The notes beneath the pieces are model-generated. The model ran no database searches and had not been told where the DNA came from. It was given only the letters and a program-made list of their open reading frames with translations. The translations under genes were made by a program, and so were the position numbers. From Vibrio madracius (GTDB lineage Bacteria > Pseudomonadota > Gammaproteobacteria > Enterobacterales > Vibrionaceae), in assembly GCA_000695745.1 (NCBI GenBank), contig ASHK01000394.1, positions 1 to 8,464 of the forward strand: 8,464 bases of DNA, written 5' to 3'. Positions 7,501-8,464 of the stretch are shown here, piece after piece; position 1 is the first letter of the stretch, and each line of letters opens with the position of its first letter.

Positions 7501-8464
7501 TCACTCGACGCCAGGCGTTGGCCTGATTTCACCGCCACCACACCACGATATCTACTCAATCGAAGATTTGGCACAGCTGATCTACGACTTGAAAAACGCG
7601 AACCGCGCTGGTCGCGTTAACGTGAAGCTAGTGTCAGAAGCGGGTGTCGGTACTATCGCCTCAGGTGTAGCAAAAGCGAAAGCTGACGTGGTACTAATCG
7701 CCGGCTTCGATGGTGGTACTGGTGCATCCCCAATGTCTTCCATTCGCCACACAGGTCTTCCTTGGGAACTTGGTTTGGCAGAAACACACCAAACGCTTCT
7801 AAAGAACGGTCTACGTAACCGTATCGTGGTTCAATCTGATGGTCAGATGAAAACACCACGTGACCTAGCAGTCGCCACTCTACTTGGTGCTGAAGAATGG
7901 GGGGTCGCAACGGCCGCGCTTGTGGTCGAAGGTTGTATCATGATGCGTAAGTGTCATAAGAACACCTGCCCTGTTGGTATCGCAACGCAAAACAAAACAC
8001 TACGTGAGCGCTTCGATGGGCGAGTAGAAGATGTCGTTACCTTCTTCCAATACATGGCCGAAGGTTTGCGTGAAGTGATGGCTGAGCTTGGCTTCCGCAC
8101 TATCGATGAGATGGTAGGTCAATCTCACAAACTCAAAGTTCGTGAAGATATTGGTCACTGGAAGTATAAGAATCTCGATCTTTCTCCTGTTCTGCACATT
8201 GAACAGGCTCGTGAAGAAGATGGCGTATATAACCAGACTATCCAAAACCATAACCTTGAAGACGTTCTGGATCGTAAGTTGATTCAAGCCGCTATTCCTG
8301 CGCTTGAAAAAGGCGAAGCCGTGAATGCGGAATTCCCTATCATCAACACTGACCGTTCTGCGGGTACCATGCTGTCGAATGAGATTTCTAAAGTCTATAA
8401 AGACCAAGGTCTACCAAAGCCAATGAATGTGAAATTCACTGGCAGCGCAGGTCAATCATTCGGA
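4542..8464 (+). CDS. gltB: Glutamate synthase (NADPH) large subunit, four frameshifts, 3' end cut by window
   Basis: GltB makes glutamate from glutamine and 2-oxoglutarate in the cytoplasm with the small subunit GltD. About 1,309 restored codons are present; the family is roughly 1,490-1,520. A 20-residue propeptide precedes the nucleophile Cys21 (HDACGIGF) of the class II glutamine amidotransferase domain (about 21-430; [37 protein letters not shown]). A central domain follows (about 460-790), then the FMN-binding synthase barrel (about 830-1240) with [27 protein letters not shown] and [13 protein letters not shown]. The [3Fe-4S] ligands are Cys1133, Cys1139 and Cys1144 (CX5CX4C). The window ends at the start of the C-terminal beta-helix domain (TGSAGQSFG). 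Single bases are missing near 5626/5627, 5637/5638, 6662/6663 and 6833/6834; homology resumes in a new frame each time, and all can be read as shortened G runs. From 6836 the frame is open to the window edge with no stop. No catalytic residue is lost. The gene is very probably intact in the organism. Confidence 0.96.

Noticed and set aside
8000..8407. 135-codon open frame on the minus strand
   Set aside because: It lies wholly antisense to well-conserved gltB codons and is a shadow of that gene; the minus-strand frame at 7653-7910 is the same.
655..8464. arcB, yhcC and gltB as true pseudogenes
   Set aside because: Everything outside the single-base indels is conserved, including catalytic residues, and nine indels in three adjacent core genes share a homopolymer bias.
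1..8464. Defence system, prophage, insertion sequence or CRISPR array
   Set aside because: No transposase, integrase, repeat-spacer pattern or defence domain is visible; the content is conserved core genome.

Overview
The window looks like a chromosomal housekeeping segment from a gammaproteobacterium of the genus Vibrio or a close relative. This rests on recognisable Vibrio-type ArcA, ArcB, YhcC and GltB proteins, on the gene order arcB-yhcC-gltB (also found in E. coli), and on arcA lying next to arcB (the two are unlinked in E. coli). No mobile element, CRISPR array, rRNA or tRNA was seen.

Layout, left to right: the 3' end of arcA (+, 1-121); a bidirectional terminator (142-169); an uncharacterised lipoprotein gene (-, 188-658) whose start codon overlaps the restored arcB stop in an ATGA; arcB (-, 655-3006), the hybrid redox sensor kinase that phosphorylates ArcA; yhcC (-, 3075-4014), a radical-SAM protein; a 527-bp divergent intergenic region (4015-4541); and gltB (+, 4542 to the window edge), the large subunit of glutamate synthase, cut off before its C-terminal beta-helix domain. 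yhcC, arcB and the lipoprotein gene could form one leftward operon that meets arcA at the shared terminator. gltB is transcribed the other way, presumably into gltD outside the window.

Two things stand out. First, every long gene carries single-base indels: four in arcB, one in yhcC and four in gltB. In each case the conserved protein continues immediately in another frame. All six losses can be placed in G or C runs, and two of the three gains are in A/T homopolymers. Sequencing or assembly error is therefore much likelier than decay of three neighbouring core genes, and the genes are annotated here at restored full length. Second, about 220 nt of leader before the gltB start contains five helices with perfect or near-perfect pairing, the last one just upstream of the ribosome binding site. 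It is a candidate cis-regulatory RNA and the best lead in the window for something undescribed. The arcB-coupled lipoprotein is the second lead.
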